64,000 bases of DNA from Rhodospirillaceae bacterium (lineage in GTDB: Bacteria > Pseudomonadota > Alphaproteobacteria > UBA8366). This document shows, in pieces, positions 8,158-17,169 of the stretch. The position numbers and the translations under genes were made by a program. The notes beneath the pieces were generated by a model. The model did no database searches, had not been told where the DNA came from, and saw nothing but the letters and a program-made list of their open reading frames with translations. Positions within the stretch are counted from its first letter, which is position 1; every line of letters starts with the position of its first letter. The stretch covers positions 1-64,000 of the forward strand of contig PAZH01000071.1 in assembly GCA_002716125.1 (NCBI GenBank), written 5' to 3'.

Positions 8158-9732
8158 CTAAATCGGCGAAATCGAACGAATCTTTGGCGGATGCGTGCTT
8201 CGGCGCCGGGGCGGACATGCGGCCAGCGTCTCTATCAGGAAAGACCGTGTCTTCGTCGGATCGATCACCGTATCGATTCCAAAGTGTTCGGCCGCCCGTA
8301 GCGCCCCCAATTGGCCCTTGAAGGTATCGATCAGTTGTTGGCGCCGTGCCGCCGGATCGTCGGCGGCTTCATAGTCCCGTCGGTACGCTACGTCGACAGC
8401 TCCTTCAACCGACATTGCACAGATTTCGGCTGTTGGCCACGCGACGCAGGCGTCGGCATCGAAACTACGTCCGCCGGCCATTGCAAAGTAACCAGCGCCA
8501 TATCCCTTCCGTAAGACAATCGAGATACGTGGAACCGTCGCATGCGACAATTCGTAGAAGACGCGGCCGCTTCGCCGCCCGAGGCCGGATTTCTCCGCGG
8601 CGGATCCGATCGCAAAGCCCGGAACATCGACCAAGAAAATCAACGGCAAACCGTACGCATCGCAGAGTGCGATAAAGTGCGCCGATTTTTCACAGGCTTT
8701 CGCGTCCAGCATCCCAGCCATCCGCATGGGCTGGTTGGCGATAAAGCCGACCGGCCGTCCGTTGAGACGCGCGAAGCTCGTTACAATGTTCGCCGCATAG
8801 GTCGGTTTAATCTCAAAGACACTGTCCTTATCCGAAACCGTTTCGATGACTTTACGAATATCGTACGGCTTCCGCAGATTGGAGGGCACGATGTCCAATA
8901 ACTCTTCGCTGATGCGATCTACGGGGTCATCGGTTTCTACGATAGGCAGGGGCTCCCGGCAATTTGCTGGAAGGTAGGAGAGGAAACGCCGGATCGCCTC
9001 AAACGCTTCGGCCTCACTGTCGACCGCCAAGTCCGCTATTCCATTCTTGTCCGCCTGCACGGCGGCGCCGCCGAGCGTTTCCTTGTCGATCTCTTCGCCC
9101 GTGCCGGCCTTCACCAAGGCCGGTCCGGCAAGTCCCATGGTCGATTGACCGCGAACCATAACGACGAAATCCGCCATCGCGGAGTAGTTGGTCGGACCGG
9201 CAAATCCAACGCCGAGTAATGCGGTGACCATCGGTGACCAACCGGACAAATGCGCCATGCGATCGAACACACCTGTCGTCCGCGAGAAGTGCCGCGAATC
9301 TTGCCCGTCTTGAATACGGTGTCCGCCACCTTCCAAGAGCATCACCAACGGCATCCCACGGTCTGTCGCAAGCGTGACGGCTCTGTTTGTCTTGTCCGCG
9401 CCAACGACACCCGTACTTCCGCCGAGCACCGTGAAATCGTGAGCCGTCACGACGGCATGTCGCCCATCAAGTTGTCCGGTGCCAATGATCACGCCGTCGG
9501 CTGGGGCAACAAGATTTGCATTGAATGCCGTATCGCGGACCGGTTCGACAAGATCACCAATCTCTCGGTAACTGTCGTCATCGCAAAGCGCCGCAATCCG
9601 CTCCCGCGCCGTTAACCGCCCGCCTTTGCGCTGTTTGGCGACGGCCTCCGGTCGACCGGCATCCGAAACGCCGGCAAGGAAATCTTCGCGTTGCTTCAGT
9701 AATTCACGGCTATCGGATTGATCGTTCGCCAC
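8158..9732 (-). CDS. Acyl-CoA carboxylase carboxyltransferase (beta) subunit
   Basis: A 524-residue carboxyltransferase subunit of the propionyl-/methylcrotonyl-/geranyl-CoA carboxylase family, which transfers CO2 from biotin to an acyl-CoA. The N-terminal half contains KGGRLTARERIAAL, ANLVAPADGVIIGTGQLDGR and the oxyanion region MLLEGGGHRIQDGQ. The C-terminal half has FIANQPMRMAGMLDAKACEK, LVDVPGFAIGSAAEKSGLGR and GYGAGYFAMAGG. Length matches the family. No biotin carboxylase or biotin carrier gene is in the window, so the partner must be encoded elsewhere or this is an orphan homologue. Acyl specificity cannot be assigned. Confidence 0.92.
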   Translation of the reverse strand: MANDQSDSRELLKQREDFLAGVSDAGRPEAVAKQRKGGRLTARERIAALCDDDSYREIGDLVEPVRDTAFNANLVAPADGVIIGTGQLDGRHAVVTAHDFTVLGGSTGVVGADKTNRAVTLATDRGMPLVMLLEGGGHRIQDGQDSRHFSRTTGVFDRMAHLSGWSPMVTALLGVGFAGPTNYSAMADFVVMVRGQSTMGLAGPALVKAGTGEEIDKETLGGAAVQADKNGIADLAVDSEAEAFEAIRRFLSYLPANCREPLPIVETDDPVDRISEELLDIVPSNLRKPYDIRKVIETVSDKDSVFEIKPTYAANIVTSFARLNGRPVGFIANQPMRMAGMLDAKACEKSAHFIALCDAYGLPLIFLVDVPGFAIGSAAEKSGLGRRSGRVFYELSHATVPRISIVLRKGYGAGYFAMAGGRSFDADACVAWPTAEICAMSVEGAVDVAYRRDYEAADDPAARRQQLIDTFKGQLGALRAAEHFGIDTVIDPTKTRSFLIETLAACPPRRRSTHPPKIRSISPI

Positions 9733-9850
9733 CAGCTTACCCCTTCGTCGAAATCCTTTTCACACAATGTGGCGCAAATCGAAGGTTTTTCATCAACCCA
9801 GGATGCGCTATTTTAGGTATTAACAACGAACAATCTAAATGAGGTCTGCG

Positions 9851-10375
9851 ATGGGCTATACACTTGAGAAATTTGCTAGCGAATGTCACGCCATTTTGGC
9901 GGAAGACTCCGGCGTCGCCGGGCGGGAGAAGGTCCGTGCCCTACTGTGCAATGTGTTAGTTGACGAAACATTCGTCGCGGAGAACTTTCCGGAGAGCAAC
10001 GATGCCCCCCGATCTGTCCTCTACGAAGACGACAAACTTGGTTTTGCCATTTGCTCGCATGTCTACAAACGGGAGGCCATGTCCAAACCGCATGCTCACG
10101 GCGCGCACTGGGCTATCTACGGCCAAGTCGCGGGCCAGACGGAAATGTTCGACTATGAATTCGTTGACGCACCGGCGACCGAAGACGATTCGGGCACATG
10201 TCGGGCGACCCGCAGCTATACGCTGAAACCGGGCGACGCGCATCTCTACAATGTCGGTGATTTGCATGCGCCGCGGCGCGAAGGTGCTACAAAGCTGATC
10301 CGTATCGAAGGCGTCAACCTCGATACCATCAAACGCGTCTATCATGAAGAAGTCGGTGCGGCGGCGGCAGAATAA
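9851..10375 (+). CDS. Cupin-fold protein, possible thiol dioxygenase-like enzyme
   Basis: A 174-residue protein, starting MGYTLEKFASECHAIL. The ATG at 9851 is preferred over 9839 because GAGG at 9841-9844 lies between them with proper spacing. A cupin core is visible: SKPHAHGAHWAIYGQVAGQT (metal-ligand motif 1 with two His), then LKPGDAHLYNVGDLHAP (motif 2 with the third His). The pattern recalls cysteine/3-mercaptopropionate dioxygenases but is not conclusive. It stands alone, followed by a bidirectional terminator. Metal-dependent oxygenase or isomerase are both possible. Confidence 0.8.
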   Translation: MGYTLEKFASECHAILAEDSGVAGREKVRALLCNVLVDETFVAENFPESNDAPRSVLYEDDKLGFAICSHVYKREAMSKPHAHGAHWAIYGQVAGQTEMFDYEFVDAPATEDDSGTCRATRSYTLKPGDAHLYNVGDLHAPRREGATKLIRIEGVNLDTIKRVYHEEVGAAAAE

Positions 10376-10395
10376 TTCGCGTCACACCGCTATTT

Positions 10396-10431
10396 AAAAA
10401 CGCCGCTCTGAATAATCGGGGCGGCGTTTTT
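10396..10431. terminator. Bidirectional rho-independent terminator
   Basis: AAAAACGCCGC pairs with GCGGCGTTTTT around a short loop. There is an A-run on the left and a T-run on the right, so it works for both the cupin gene (+) and the convergent PadR-like/hemA transcript (-). Confidence 0.88.
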
Positions 10432-10453
10432 CTTTGCGTTTAAGCGGAAAAGA

Positions 10454-10984
10454 CTACGTTTCGCCGTTCAACTGCTCCAACCACGCAATGCGTTGTTCAA
10501 GCTGGGCGATTTCGAATGCCAACCATTCCGCAAACCCATCGTTCGCATTCTGGTGCTTCAGGTCGCGCAAACGCGCTGCTTCACTTTCCGTCATCTCAAG
10601 CATGAACTCGATCTGCTCCAGTCGATCTTCCCGCTCAAGCAAGTCGAGAAAACGCATCTTAAGCGCGATAATGAGTTTGCTGACATCGTTGACCGGTGCG
10701 CGGATGCCCGACGTCATTAATATGACGAACTGCTTGCGGCCTTCATCGGTTATACGAAGGAGCGCGCCTCCTTCGCCGTCCGAATCTTCGAGTTCGGCCA
10801 ATCCTTCATAGCCCATCACTTCGAGCGACGTACCGAGAAGATCCAGGGACGGACCCGCGATGCGTCCAACAAAATTTCGAATTTCGCTCGCCAGATCGGC
10901 ATAGCGCCGTTCGCCTTCGATCAAAGCACCAAGCGCGGCCAATCGGATAGCTTCAGTCGGGATGAGCGTATTATCGCGATACAT
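10454..10984 (-). CDS. PadR-like winged-helix protein
   Basis: A 176-residue protein that reads like a PadR-type regulator. Residues about 10-100 contain an N-terminal helix-turn-helix layout (TEAIRLAALGALIEGERRYA, then DLASEIRNFV) and a wing followed by LRITDEGRKQF. Residues about 115-176 are rich in Glu/Leu/Arg and probably form a coiled coil (LEREDRLEQIEFMLEMTESE, then FEIAQLEQRIAWLEQL) for dimerisation. It lies 42 bases downstream of hemA on the same strand and ends at the bidirectional terminator. A role in hemA control is possible but unproven. The DNA-binding call is by fold pattern only. Confidence 0.65.
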   Translation of the reverse strand: MYRDNTLIPTEAIRLAALGALIEGERRYADLASEIRNFVGRIAGPSLDLLGTSLEVMGYEGLAELEDSDGEGGALLRITDEGRKQFVILMTSGIRAPVNDVSKLIIALKMRFLDLLEREDRLEQIEFMLEMTESEAARLRDLKHQNANDGFAEWLAFEIAQLEQRIAWLEQLNGET

Positions 10985-11026
10985 GTCTTTTATATAATGT
11001 CATTGCGACCGATTCGCAATCTCACA

Positions 11027-12235
11027 TTAAGCGGCCCACTTCAACTCAAGCGAGTTCCATACCTCGCGCAGCGACTTCACCAGATGATCCATATCGGCGT
11101 CGCTGTGCAATGGCGTCGGCGTGAACCGCAGACGCTCTGTTCCACGCGGGACCGTTGGGTAGTTGATCGGCTGCACGTAAATCCCATAGCGGTCCATTAA
11201 GGTATCGCTGGCACGTTTGCATAGCCGGGGATCGCCGATCGGAACCGGGACAATATGCGTCTCGGACGGCATCACGGGAATGCCCGCCTCCGCCAACATC
11301 GCCTTTAGTTTAGCGGCACGCTCTTGTTGGCGCGCGCGTAGCCCATCGCCGTGCGCGCCACGGACGAGTTTAATGCTCGCCAAGGCGCCGGCTGCGACCG
11401 AGGGCGGCATTGCGGTCGTAAAGATAAAGCCCTGCCCGTAGGAGCGGACGACATCGATAAGATTCGCGGAGGCGGCAATATAGCCCCCAACCACACCAAA
11501 GCCCTTCGCCAGTGTCCCCTGAATGATCGTGATACGGTCCATCAACCCGTCGCGGTCGGCAATACCGCCACCCGCACCGTACATGCCGACCGCGTGCACC
11601 TCGTCCAGGAATGTCATCGCGTTATACTTCTCGGCGATCTCAACGAATTCGCGGATCGGCGCCACGTCGCCATCCATCGAATAGACACTTTCAAAGACGA
11701 TCATCTTCGGTCGATCCGGATCGTCTTCCTGAATCAACCGCTCCAAATCCGCCGGGTCATTGTGTTTGAAGATTCGCTTCTCGGTATTCGCGTGTCGAAT
11801 GCCTTCGATCATCGAGTTATGATTCCAAGCATCCGAATAAATGATGCACTGCATCATTGAACCGATGGTCGCGAGGGTCGTATCGTTCGCCACATAACCC
11901 GACGTAAAAATCAAAGCTGATTCTTTGCCGTGCAAATCGGCGAGTTGGCGCTCCAACAAGACGTGGTAATGATTGGTGCCGGAGATATTACGGGTACCGC
12001 CCGCCCCTGCACCGCATAGGTCGAGTGCCTCGCGCATGGCGTCCAAGACCTCTTCGTTCTGACCCATGCCAAGATAATCGTTCGAGCACCAGACCGTCAC
12101 ATCGTTCCGCTGTCCGCCTTCGCGGAAGGTTGCCTGCGTGCCGCCGCGCTGGCGCTCAAGGTCCGCAAAGACGCGGTACCGTCCCTCGTCATGAAGATCG
12201 GCGAGCTTTTGCTCGAAGAACTTTTCGTAGTCCAT
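11027..12235 (-). CDS. hemA: 5-aminolevulinate synthase
   Basis: A 402-residue PLP enzyme condensing glycine and succinyl-CoA to 5-aminolevulinate, the first step of haem/corrin synthesis by the C4 (Shemin) route characteristic of alphaproteobacteria. Diagnostic stretches are [58 protein letters not shown] and the PLP-lysine segment [15 protein letters not shown]. The C-terminus [20 protein letters not shown] is typical. Length equals the family norm. The leader between the upstream aminotransferase and the ATG contains a perfect 22-bp palindrome (12254-12275) that could be an operator. Confidence 0.97.
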   Translation of the reverse strand: MDYEKFFEQKLADLHDEGRYRVFADLERQRGGTQATFREGGQRNDVTVWCSNDYLGMGQNEEVLDAMREALDLCGAGAGGTRNISGTNHYHVLLERQLADLHGKESALIFTSGYVANDTTLATIGSMMQCIIYSDAWNHNSMIEGIRHANTEKRIFKHNDPADLERLIQEDDPDRPKMIVFESVYSMDGDVAPIREFVEIAEKYNAMTFLDEVHAVGMYGAGGGIADRDGLMDRITIIQGTLAKGFGVVGGYIAASANLIDVVRSYGQGFIFTTAMPPSVAAGALASIKLVRGAHGDGLRARQQERAAKLKAMLAEAGIPVMPSETHIVPVPIGDPRLCKRASDTLMDRYGIYVQPINYPTVPRGTERLRFTPTPLHSDADMDHLVKSLREVWNSLELKWAA

Positions 12236-12253
12236 CGTTTACTCCGAAACACA

Positions 12254-12275
12254 GGTTAAGACGTAAGTCTTAACC
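12254..12275. promoter_or_regulatory. Perfect inverted repeat in hemA leader
   Basis: GGTTAAGAC-N4-GTCTTAACC, nine paired bases each side, ends 18 bases before the hemA ATG on the minus strand. No T-tract follows it in either direction, so an operator or 5'-leader hairpin is more likely than a terminator. The cognate regulator is unknown. Confidence 0.6.
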
Positions 12276-12325
12276 GAACGTTACGGCTATTTTCTTACCA
12301 TGTATTCGACGCGTGTCGCTGCGAC

Positions 12326-13702
12326 TTAAAGTCCCGCTGCGAAGGGCATCGTCTCCTCAAGGGCTTTGTCGAAGCGATCGAAGACCGAATCCAATTCCTT
12401 GCCCGAAATGATCAATGGCGGCGAAAACGCAACGGAATCAACGATATTCCGCAGAATTAAACCATGATCCTTCGCCCGGTCGACAAGATACGCGCCGACT
12501 TTACCCGCCGGATCGTAAGATTCCTTGGTTGCCTTGTCCTTTACGAACTCAAGCGCGCCAACCAAGCCGACACCTCTTACTTCGCCAACCATCGGATGAT
12601 CGGCATAACTCTGCAATCTCGCCTGCATCTGTGGCGCGATCTCGCCGATATGGGCCATGATGTCGCGTTCTTCATAAATCTTGAGGGTTTCCAGCGCGAC
12701 AGCAGCGGCGACCGGATGGCCCATGTAAGTATAGCCGTGCCCAAGCGTGCCAATCTTGCCGCTATTCTTCACGATGGCGTCCGCGACCTTTTCGTTGATC
12801 ATCACGGCCGAAATCGGGAGGTATGCCGACGAGAGTGCTTTTGCGCAGGTGATCATGTCCGGTTGCAGACCGTAAGTCTCACTACCCCACATATTACCTG
12901 TCCGGCCAAACCCACAGATAACCTCATCCGCGATAAACAAGACGTCATATTTCTTAAGGACGGCCTGGATCTTCTCGAAATAGGTTTTCGGCGGAACAAT
13001 GACGCCGCCTGCCCCCATTACGGGTTCCGCAATAAACGCAGCGACCGTCTCGGGACCTTCTTCGAGGATCATCGATTCCAATTCCGCCGCGCAACGTGTC
13101 GCGAAATCTTCTTCGCTCTCGCCCTCCTCGCCGAAGCGGTAGTAATGCGGGCAAGACGTATGAAGGATATTCGCGATCGGGAGATCGAAATCCCGGTGAT
13201 TGTTCGGCAGGCCCGTCAAGCTTGCGGAGGCCACGGTGACGCCGTGATAGCCCTTGATCCGGCTGATTATCTTTTTCTTTTCCGGACGTCCAACCGCGTT
13301 GTTGTAGTACCAGACGAGCTTGATAACCGTGTCATTGCCCTCGGAACCGGAATTGTTAAAGAAGACTTTCGACATGGGTGCCGGCGCCATCTCAACAAGC
13401 CGTTCGGCCAAATCGATGACCGGGTCATGGCTTTTACCCGCAAAAAGGTGTGAATAGGCGAGCTTCTTTAGTTGCTCGGTCGCGGCATCTATCAGGCGCT
13501 CTTCGCCATAGCCGAGCGACGTGCACCAGAGGCCTGCCATCCCCTCGATGAACTCCTTACCGGTATCGTCGTAAACGTATATACCTTTGCCGCCTTGAAG
13601 AATATGCGGCCCTTGCTCCTTATGCGCTTCGTGATCGGTATAACCGTGCAGAACGTAAGCGATATCGCGACTTGCGGGTGAATTCCCTGCTGGCTGGCTC
13701 AT
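12326..13702 (-). CDS. Class III aminotransferase (omega-amino acid:pyruvate type)
   Basis: A 458-residue fold-type I PLP aminotransferase of the omega-transaminase branch, moving an amino group from an omega-amino acid or amine to an oxo-acid. Visible features are YDDTGKEFIEGMAGLWCTSL, VFFNNSGSEGNDTVIKLVWY, AAFIAEPVMGAGGVIVPPKT, FIADEVICGFGRTGNMWGSE and the PLP-lysine region MITCAKALSSAYLPISAVMI, followed by HGYTYMGHPVAAAVALETL. Length is normal. The upstream gap of 213 bases to the divergent ATP-grasp gene is very A+T-rich and probably holds both promoters. hemA lies 90 bases downstream on the same strand. Exact amino donor not predictable. Confidence 0.93.
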   Translation of the reverse strand: MSQPAGNSPASRDIAYVLHGYTDHEAHKEQGPHILQGGKGIYVYDDTGKEFIEGMAGLWCTSLGYGEERLIDAATEQLKKLAYSHLFAGKSHDPVIDLAERLVEMAPAPMSKVFFNNSGSEGNDTVIKLVWYYNNAVGRPEKKKIISRIKGYHGVTVASASLTGLPNNHRDFDLPIANILHTSCPHYYRFGEEGESEEDFATRCAAELESMILEEGPETVAAFIAEPVMGAGGVIVPPKTYFEKIQAVLKKYDVLFIADEVICGFGRTGNMWGSETYGLQPDMITCAKALSSAYLPISAVMINEKVADAIVKNSGKIGTLGHGYTYMGHPVAAAVALETLKIYEERDIMAHIGEIAPQMQARLQSYADHPMVGEVRGVGLVGALEFVKDKATKESYDPAGKVGAYLVDRAKDHGLILRNIVDSVAFSPPLIISGKELDSVFDRFDKALEETMPFAAGL

Positions 13703-13915
13703 GTCATTTTCCTCATCGGAATGGCTCTGAATTTAAGTCCTACACTACACCCAGCGATTGAGAACCGAAACCCGCAGAATCCGAAAAATAATACACCGTA
13801 TATTGCGTTATTTATTTTTTAACACACACGCCTTTACAAGTTATATTTTATACACCAAATTACAGTTAATTTTTAATTACCACATTTCTATGTGTTTAAA
13901 ATGAAAGTTCGATCT

Positions 13916-14890
13916 ATGAAAGTTCATGTCCTTCACGAGAATGAAGATTGGATGCCGCCTTTGCGCGCGGCCTTTGAAGACCTCGATCTTCCGTTTGAGG
14001 AATGGCACCTCGCGGATGGTACCTTCGACCTCGGCGCCCCGCCGCCGGAGGGCATCTTCTATAATCGAATGAGCGCCTCCGCCCATACGCGCGGACACGA
14101 TTTCGCACCTGAGCTAACGGCCAGTGTCTTGGCCTGGCTCGAAGCATACGGCCGACGCACGATCAACGGCAGCCATGCACTCGACCTCGAGATCAGCAAA
14201 ATTCGCCAATACGCCGCGATGTCGCGCGTTGGCATCGCATTCCCCGAAACGCGGTTCGCCGTCGGTACCGAAGCCATCCTCAAGACCGCACGCGAGATCG
14301 GTGCGCCGCTGATCCTAAAGCCCAACCGTGGCGGCAAAGGTCTCGGTGTGCAGCTCTTCAACGATCTCACTACCTTTGAAGCGTACCTTGAAAGCGACCT
14401 GTTCGACGCCGGACGCGACGGCACGGTTCTCCTCCAGCAATATATTCAATCCGCAGACAGTGCGATCATTCGCAACGAATTTGTCGGCGGCAAGTTTCTC
14501 TATGCGGTCCGCGTCGATACCAGCCAAGGTTTCGAACTTTGCCCGGCCGACGCCTGCCGGATCGATGACGCGTTCTGCCCCGTCGGCGAACAGGCGGTCG
14601 AAGAGCGGCCGATGTTCGAAATTCTGGACGGATTTACGCATGAAAATCACGCCAAGTACGAACGCTTTCTCGCGGCCAACCAAATCGATGTCGCCGGGAT
14701 CGAGATGATCGTCGATGCGGACGGCAAGGCGTGGACCTACGACGTCAACACCAACACCAATTACAACCCCGAAGCGGAAGCAGCCGCCGGTCTGAACGCA
14801 ACGGACCGTTCGGGGCCTGGCGCCATCGCTGCATATTTGGCGCAAGAGTTACACCGCACGGCCATCCCCCATCTGGCGGCCGCGGAGTAA
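13916..14890 (+). CDS. RimK-like ATP-grasp family protein
   Basis: An ATP-grasp ligase of about 324 residues. The start is taken at 13916 (MKVHVLHENEDWMPPLRAAF), although 13892 and 13901 are in-frame alternatives; none has a convincing ribosome binding site. Central motifs are INGSHALDLEISKIRQYAAM, APLILKPNRGGKGLGVQLF (ATP-binding Lys and glycine loop), VLLQQYIQS and VAGIEMIVDADGKAWTYDVN with the metal-binding Asp/Asn. RimK relatives join amino acids or peptides to carboxylates. The partner substrate here is unknown. It is transcribed away from the class III aminotransferase and followed by a strong terminator. Confidence 0.88.
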   Translation: MKVHVLHENEDWMPPLRAAFEDLDLPFEEWHLADGTFDLGAPPPEGIFYNRMSASAHTRGHDFAPELTASVLAWLEAYGRRTINGSHALDLEISKIRQYAAMSRVGIAFPETRFAVGTEAILKTAREIGAPLILKPNRGGKGLGVQLFNDLTTFEAYLESDLFDAGRDGTVLLQQYIQSADSAIIRNEFVGGKFLYAVRVDTSQGFELCPADACRIDDAFCPVGEQAVEERPMFEILDGFTHENHAKYERFLAANQIDVAGIEMIVDADGKAWTYDVNTNTNYNPEAEAAAGLNATDRSGPGAIAAYLAQELHRTAIPHLAAAE

Positions 14891-14945
14891 AGAGGTTTCC
14901 CGGTGGACACGTTCGTCCGTCGGGCGACAATCGCAGGCTGAACTT

Positions 14946-14980
14946 AGGGCCGGCCCCATCGGGCCGGCCCTCTTTTCTTG
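14946..14980 (+). terminator. Rho-independent terminator after ATP-grasp gene
   Basis: An 11-bp perfect G+C-rich stem (14946-14956 with 14961-14971, core GGGCCGGCCC) around a 4-base loop is followed by CTTTTCTT. The plus-strand orientation fits the ATP-grasp gene. Confidence 0.85.
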
Positions 14981-14986
14981 GCCGAC

Positions 14987-16105
14987 CTACCACATCGGTG
15001 GCGAGCCGTTGATCGAGATGATCTCGCAATCATCCGCTTTGCAATTGCCCAACGCACCCTCTTTGGCGTCGTCGATCGTGTTGCGTCTCGAGCGCCAACC
15101 GAACCAACTGCCCGTCCGCGATTTCGCAAACGCCTTGTTGTCCGCCCGGTTCAAATACCGACGCCAATGATCTTGCCCTTTCGCGGACAAACCCTCCGGC
15201 GGCTCGATAATCGGAGCCCGCGGTAGGTCGGGCGGCGTCTCCCACGTCGGCAATCCGATTTTACGGAGGAAATCGTCGACCATGGGGCGCCAGCGCGAAA
15301 TGCCGTTGTAGCTGAACAAACCATGCCCATCCCGCCCGAACGGGCCGGTCTGTATGAGATCGGCCTTGCCGCCGGCCTCGGTAAAGGCTTCGTAAAAGCG
15401 GCGCGCCAGCCGTGGATTGAAGAAACCGTCATTTTCCGCATAAACCCATAAGGTTGGCATCCGGGCGGTCTCGCCGAAGGTCTCGAAGGCGTCGACAAGT
15501 TCGCCTTCCGAGCAGACTTCGCCGTGACTGCGCGAACCGCGGCCGCCCGCAAAGTTAATGGCCGCGACGACGCCCGGCGGGTTCTTCGCCGCCACCGCGA
15601 CGGCCCCGATCCCGCCGGCCGACTGACCGACGACCAGTATCCGGTTGGCATCAATACCCGGTCGTTTCTTCAACTCCGCAATCGCTGCGATGATGTCGCT
15701 CGCCGTCGTGAAGGCAGCTTTGTCATAGTAGGGAAAATCGCACTCGCCGTATTCCTCGTACCATCGGCCTTCGGATCGGCCGTAGCCGCGCCGCATGACA
15801 ATTGCCGTCACATAACCGCGCCGCGCAAACTCCATGGCGCGGTGGAAGTATTGATGGGTCGTCATCTTGCTCCGGCTCGACGCCCGGCGCGGGGAGCCGT
15901 GGGTGACGATGGCCAAAGGCCGAGGACCTTCCCCCGGCGGGGTCAGAATTTGCGCCTCGAGGTCATAGTCGTCCCCATCTATGACAACGGAAAGCGTCAC
16001 CATCTCTTTCTTGACCGCATCGATCGGTGGGACGGCATTCGCCAACGCGCCCGGCATCCCAATAACGAACGAAAAGAAAGCCGCGACGATCGGAAGGCAC
16101 TTCAT
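14987..16105 (-). CDS. Secreted alpha/beta hydrolase
   Basis: A 372-residue alpha/beta hydrolase with a signal peptide (MKCLPIVAAFFSFVIGMPGA, cleavage likely after LANA, near residue 23), so periplasmic or exported. The nucleophile elbow is VGQSAGGIG, the acid lies in VYAENDGFFNPR and the His in GRDGHGLFSYNG. The loop after the first strand, IVTHGSPRR, forms the oxyanion region. The fold resembles dienelactone hydrolase/acyl-peptidase-like carboxylic ester hydrolases. The start overlaps the stop of the small membrane protein upstream (ATGA), so the two are translationally coupled. Substrate unknown. Confidence 0.87.
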   Translation of the reverse strand: MKCLPIVAAFFSFVIGMPGALANAVPPIDAVKKEMVTLSVVIDGDDYDLEAQILTPPGEGPRPLAIVTHGSPRRASSRSKMTTHQYFHRAMEFARRGYVTAIVMRRGYGRSEGRWYEEYGECDFPYYDKAAFTTASDIIAAIAELKKRPGIDANRILVVGQSAGGIGAVAVAAKNPPGVVAAINFAGGRGSRSHGEVCSEGELVDAFETFGETARMPTLWVYAENDGFFNPRLARRFYEAFTEAGGKADLIQTGPFGRDGHGLFSYNGISRWRPMVDDFLRKIGLPTWETPPDLPRAPIIEPPEGLSAKGQDHWRRYLNRADNKAFAKSRTGSWFGWRSRRNTIDDAKEGALGNCKADDCEIISINGSPPMW

Positions 16106-16341
16106 TTCGGCTCCTCCTCCTTTGCCTCACTCGCTTCCATTATCGCCTTCGTCCGCACCATGATCATGCCAACCATGGCAATCACACCGACACCGAAGCT
16201 GGCCATGGTCGCAAGCACCACGGCCCAGAACGAGCCGAGCGAGGTCAGCATCACCTGATACAATTGCCAGACGCCAAAATAGGCGACGAACAAGGTCAAG
16301 CAGACCAAAACGACGTATCGGCGAAACGTTGCAAAACTCAC
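16102..16341 (-). CDS. Small two-helix membrane protein
   Basis: A 79-residue protein with two predicted transmembrane helices (about 8-30 and 38-62; YVVLVCLTLFVAYFGVWQLY and VVLATMASFGVGVIAMVGMI) and a charged tail ending EASEAKEEEPK. Its stop overlaps the start of the secreted hydrolase, and it lies seven bases after the isochorismatase-fold gene, so the three form an operon. No family recognised. Confidence 0.75.
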   Translation of the reverse strand: MSFATFRRYVVLVCLTLFVAYFGVWQLYQVMLTSLGSFWAVVLATMASFGVGVIAMVGMIMVRTKAIMEASEAKEEEPK

Positions 16342-16348
16342 CGTACGC

Positions 16349-16978
16349 TCAACGGTTCAGTTTTCGCCAATCTTCGATGTACTCCATGCACGTATCCGCA
16401 TCGACGATATCCGCATAACGGCGGCCGACGTCTTCCAAATTCTGGTGATGCGGAACCGGATCGTGATCGCCGACGCAGTCTTCCGGGACCATCGTCCGAA
16501 AACCGTACGAGAAGCTGTCGATGGTCGTTGCTCGGATACAGCCCGACGTCACACAACCGGTCACTATCATCGATTCGACACCTTCCCTCTGCATGAAAGG
16601 AAGGACCGTTGTGCCGTGAAAGATCGACGGCGCCGTCTTTCGCACGACGACGTCGTAACTCTTGTCGCAAATGCGCTCGTCGAGCTCCGTTCCCGGCGCG
16701 CCATCCTCAAGGTCATAAACGGCGCCTACTTTCCAGTGCGGTAACTCCCGGTCATTGCTGTAGCCGACATAGCAGTTGGCAACCGGCACACCGGCGCTTC
16801 GCGCGACTTCAAGCAAACGGGAGGTGTTCTGCACACCGCGTTCGATAAGCTCGGCGCCGCCCATCGGCATGTCCGGGTCCGTGAAGGCCGTTTGAAAATC
16901 GACGACGACGATACCCGGCTTTCCGCCGAACCCAATGTCGCCTCTCGCGTAGCTCCGCTCCTTATAAATATCACTCAT
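16349..16978 (-). CDS. Isochorismatase-fold cysteine hydrolase (N-carbamoylsarcosine amidase-like)
   Basis: A 209-residue isochorismatase-superfamily hydrolase. The catalytic triad can be placed: Asp in IVVVDFQTAFTD (about residue 27), Lys in VVRKTAPSIFHG (about 113) and Cys in VTGCVTSGCIRATTIDS (about 147). This pattern is typical of N-carbamoylsarcosine amidase and related amide/ureido hydrolases rather than of true isochorismatase. GAGGGA upstream provides the ribosome binding site. It heads a three-gene operon with the small membrane protein and the secreted hydrolase. A paralogue lies at 36082-36735. Confidence 0.9.
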   Translation of the reverse strand: MSDIYKERSYARGDIGFGGKPGIVVVDFQTAFTDPDMPMGGAELIERGVQNTSRLLEVARSAGVPVANCYVGYSNDRELPHWKVGAVYDLEDGAPGTELDERICDKSYDVVVRKTAPSIFHGTTVLPFMQREGVESMIVTGCVTSGCIRATTIDSFSYGFRTMVPEDCVGDHDPVPHHQNLEDVGRRYADIVDADTCMEYIEDWRKLNR

Positions 16979-17040
16979 TCTTCATCTCCCTCATTCAACG
17001 TGTCCTTAACGAAGGCGCCGCCCTTCACGATGATCGGCAT
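16975..17040 (-). other. Possible 21-codon mini-ORF before the isochorismatase-fold gene
   Basis: The frame reads MPIIVKGGAFVKDTLNEGDE then E and stop, ending in an ATGA overlap with the downstream hydrolase start. It could be a leader/coupling peptide, a remnant of a longer gene (the start resembles an amidohydrolase or DUF934 N-terminus) or chance. Weak evidence. Confidence 0.2.
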
Positions 17041-17061
17041 GCACGCCCCTTAATCCTGCGG

Positions 17062-17169
17062 TTAACCAAAATCTTTAAGTGGCCTCCCGTCAATCGCAAC
17101 GGGATCGGCGAGAGCGACTGGCGTGTCGGCGTCGAACAAGGCCGCATTCTTGAAGTCGACGCTCGTCAT
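17062..17169 (-). other. Possible 35-codon mini-ORF coupled to the GAF gene
   Basis: It starts in an ATGA overlap with the GAF gene stop and encodes MTSVDFKNAALFDADTPVAL followed by 15 more residues before TAA. The overlap suggests translation, but no family is recognised. It may be a gene remnant. Confidence 0.25.

Noticed and set aside
12464-13453. Plus-strand frame of 329 codons opposite the class III aminotransferase
   Set aside because: Antisense to a complete, motif-bearing aminotransferase; no start signal and no protein features.
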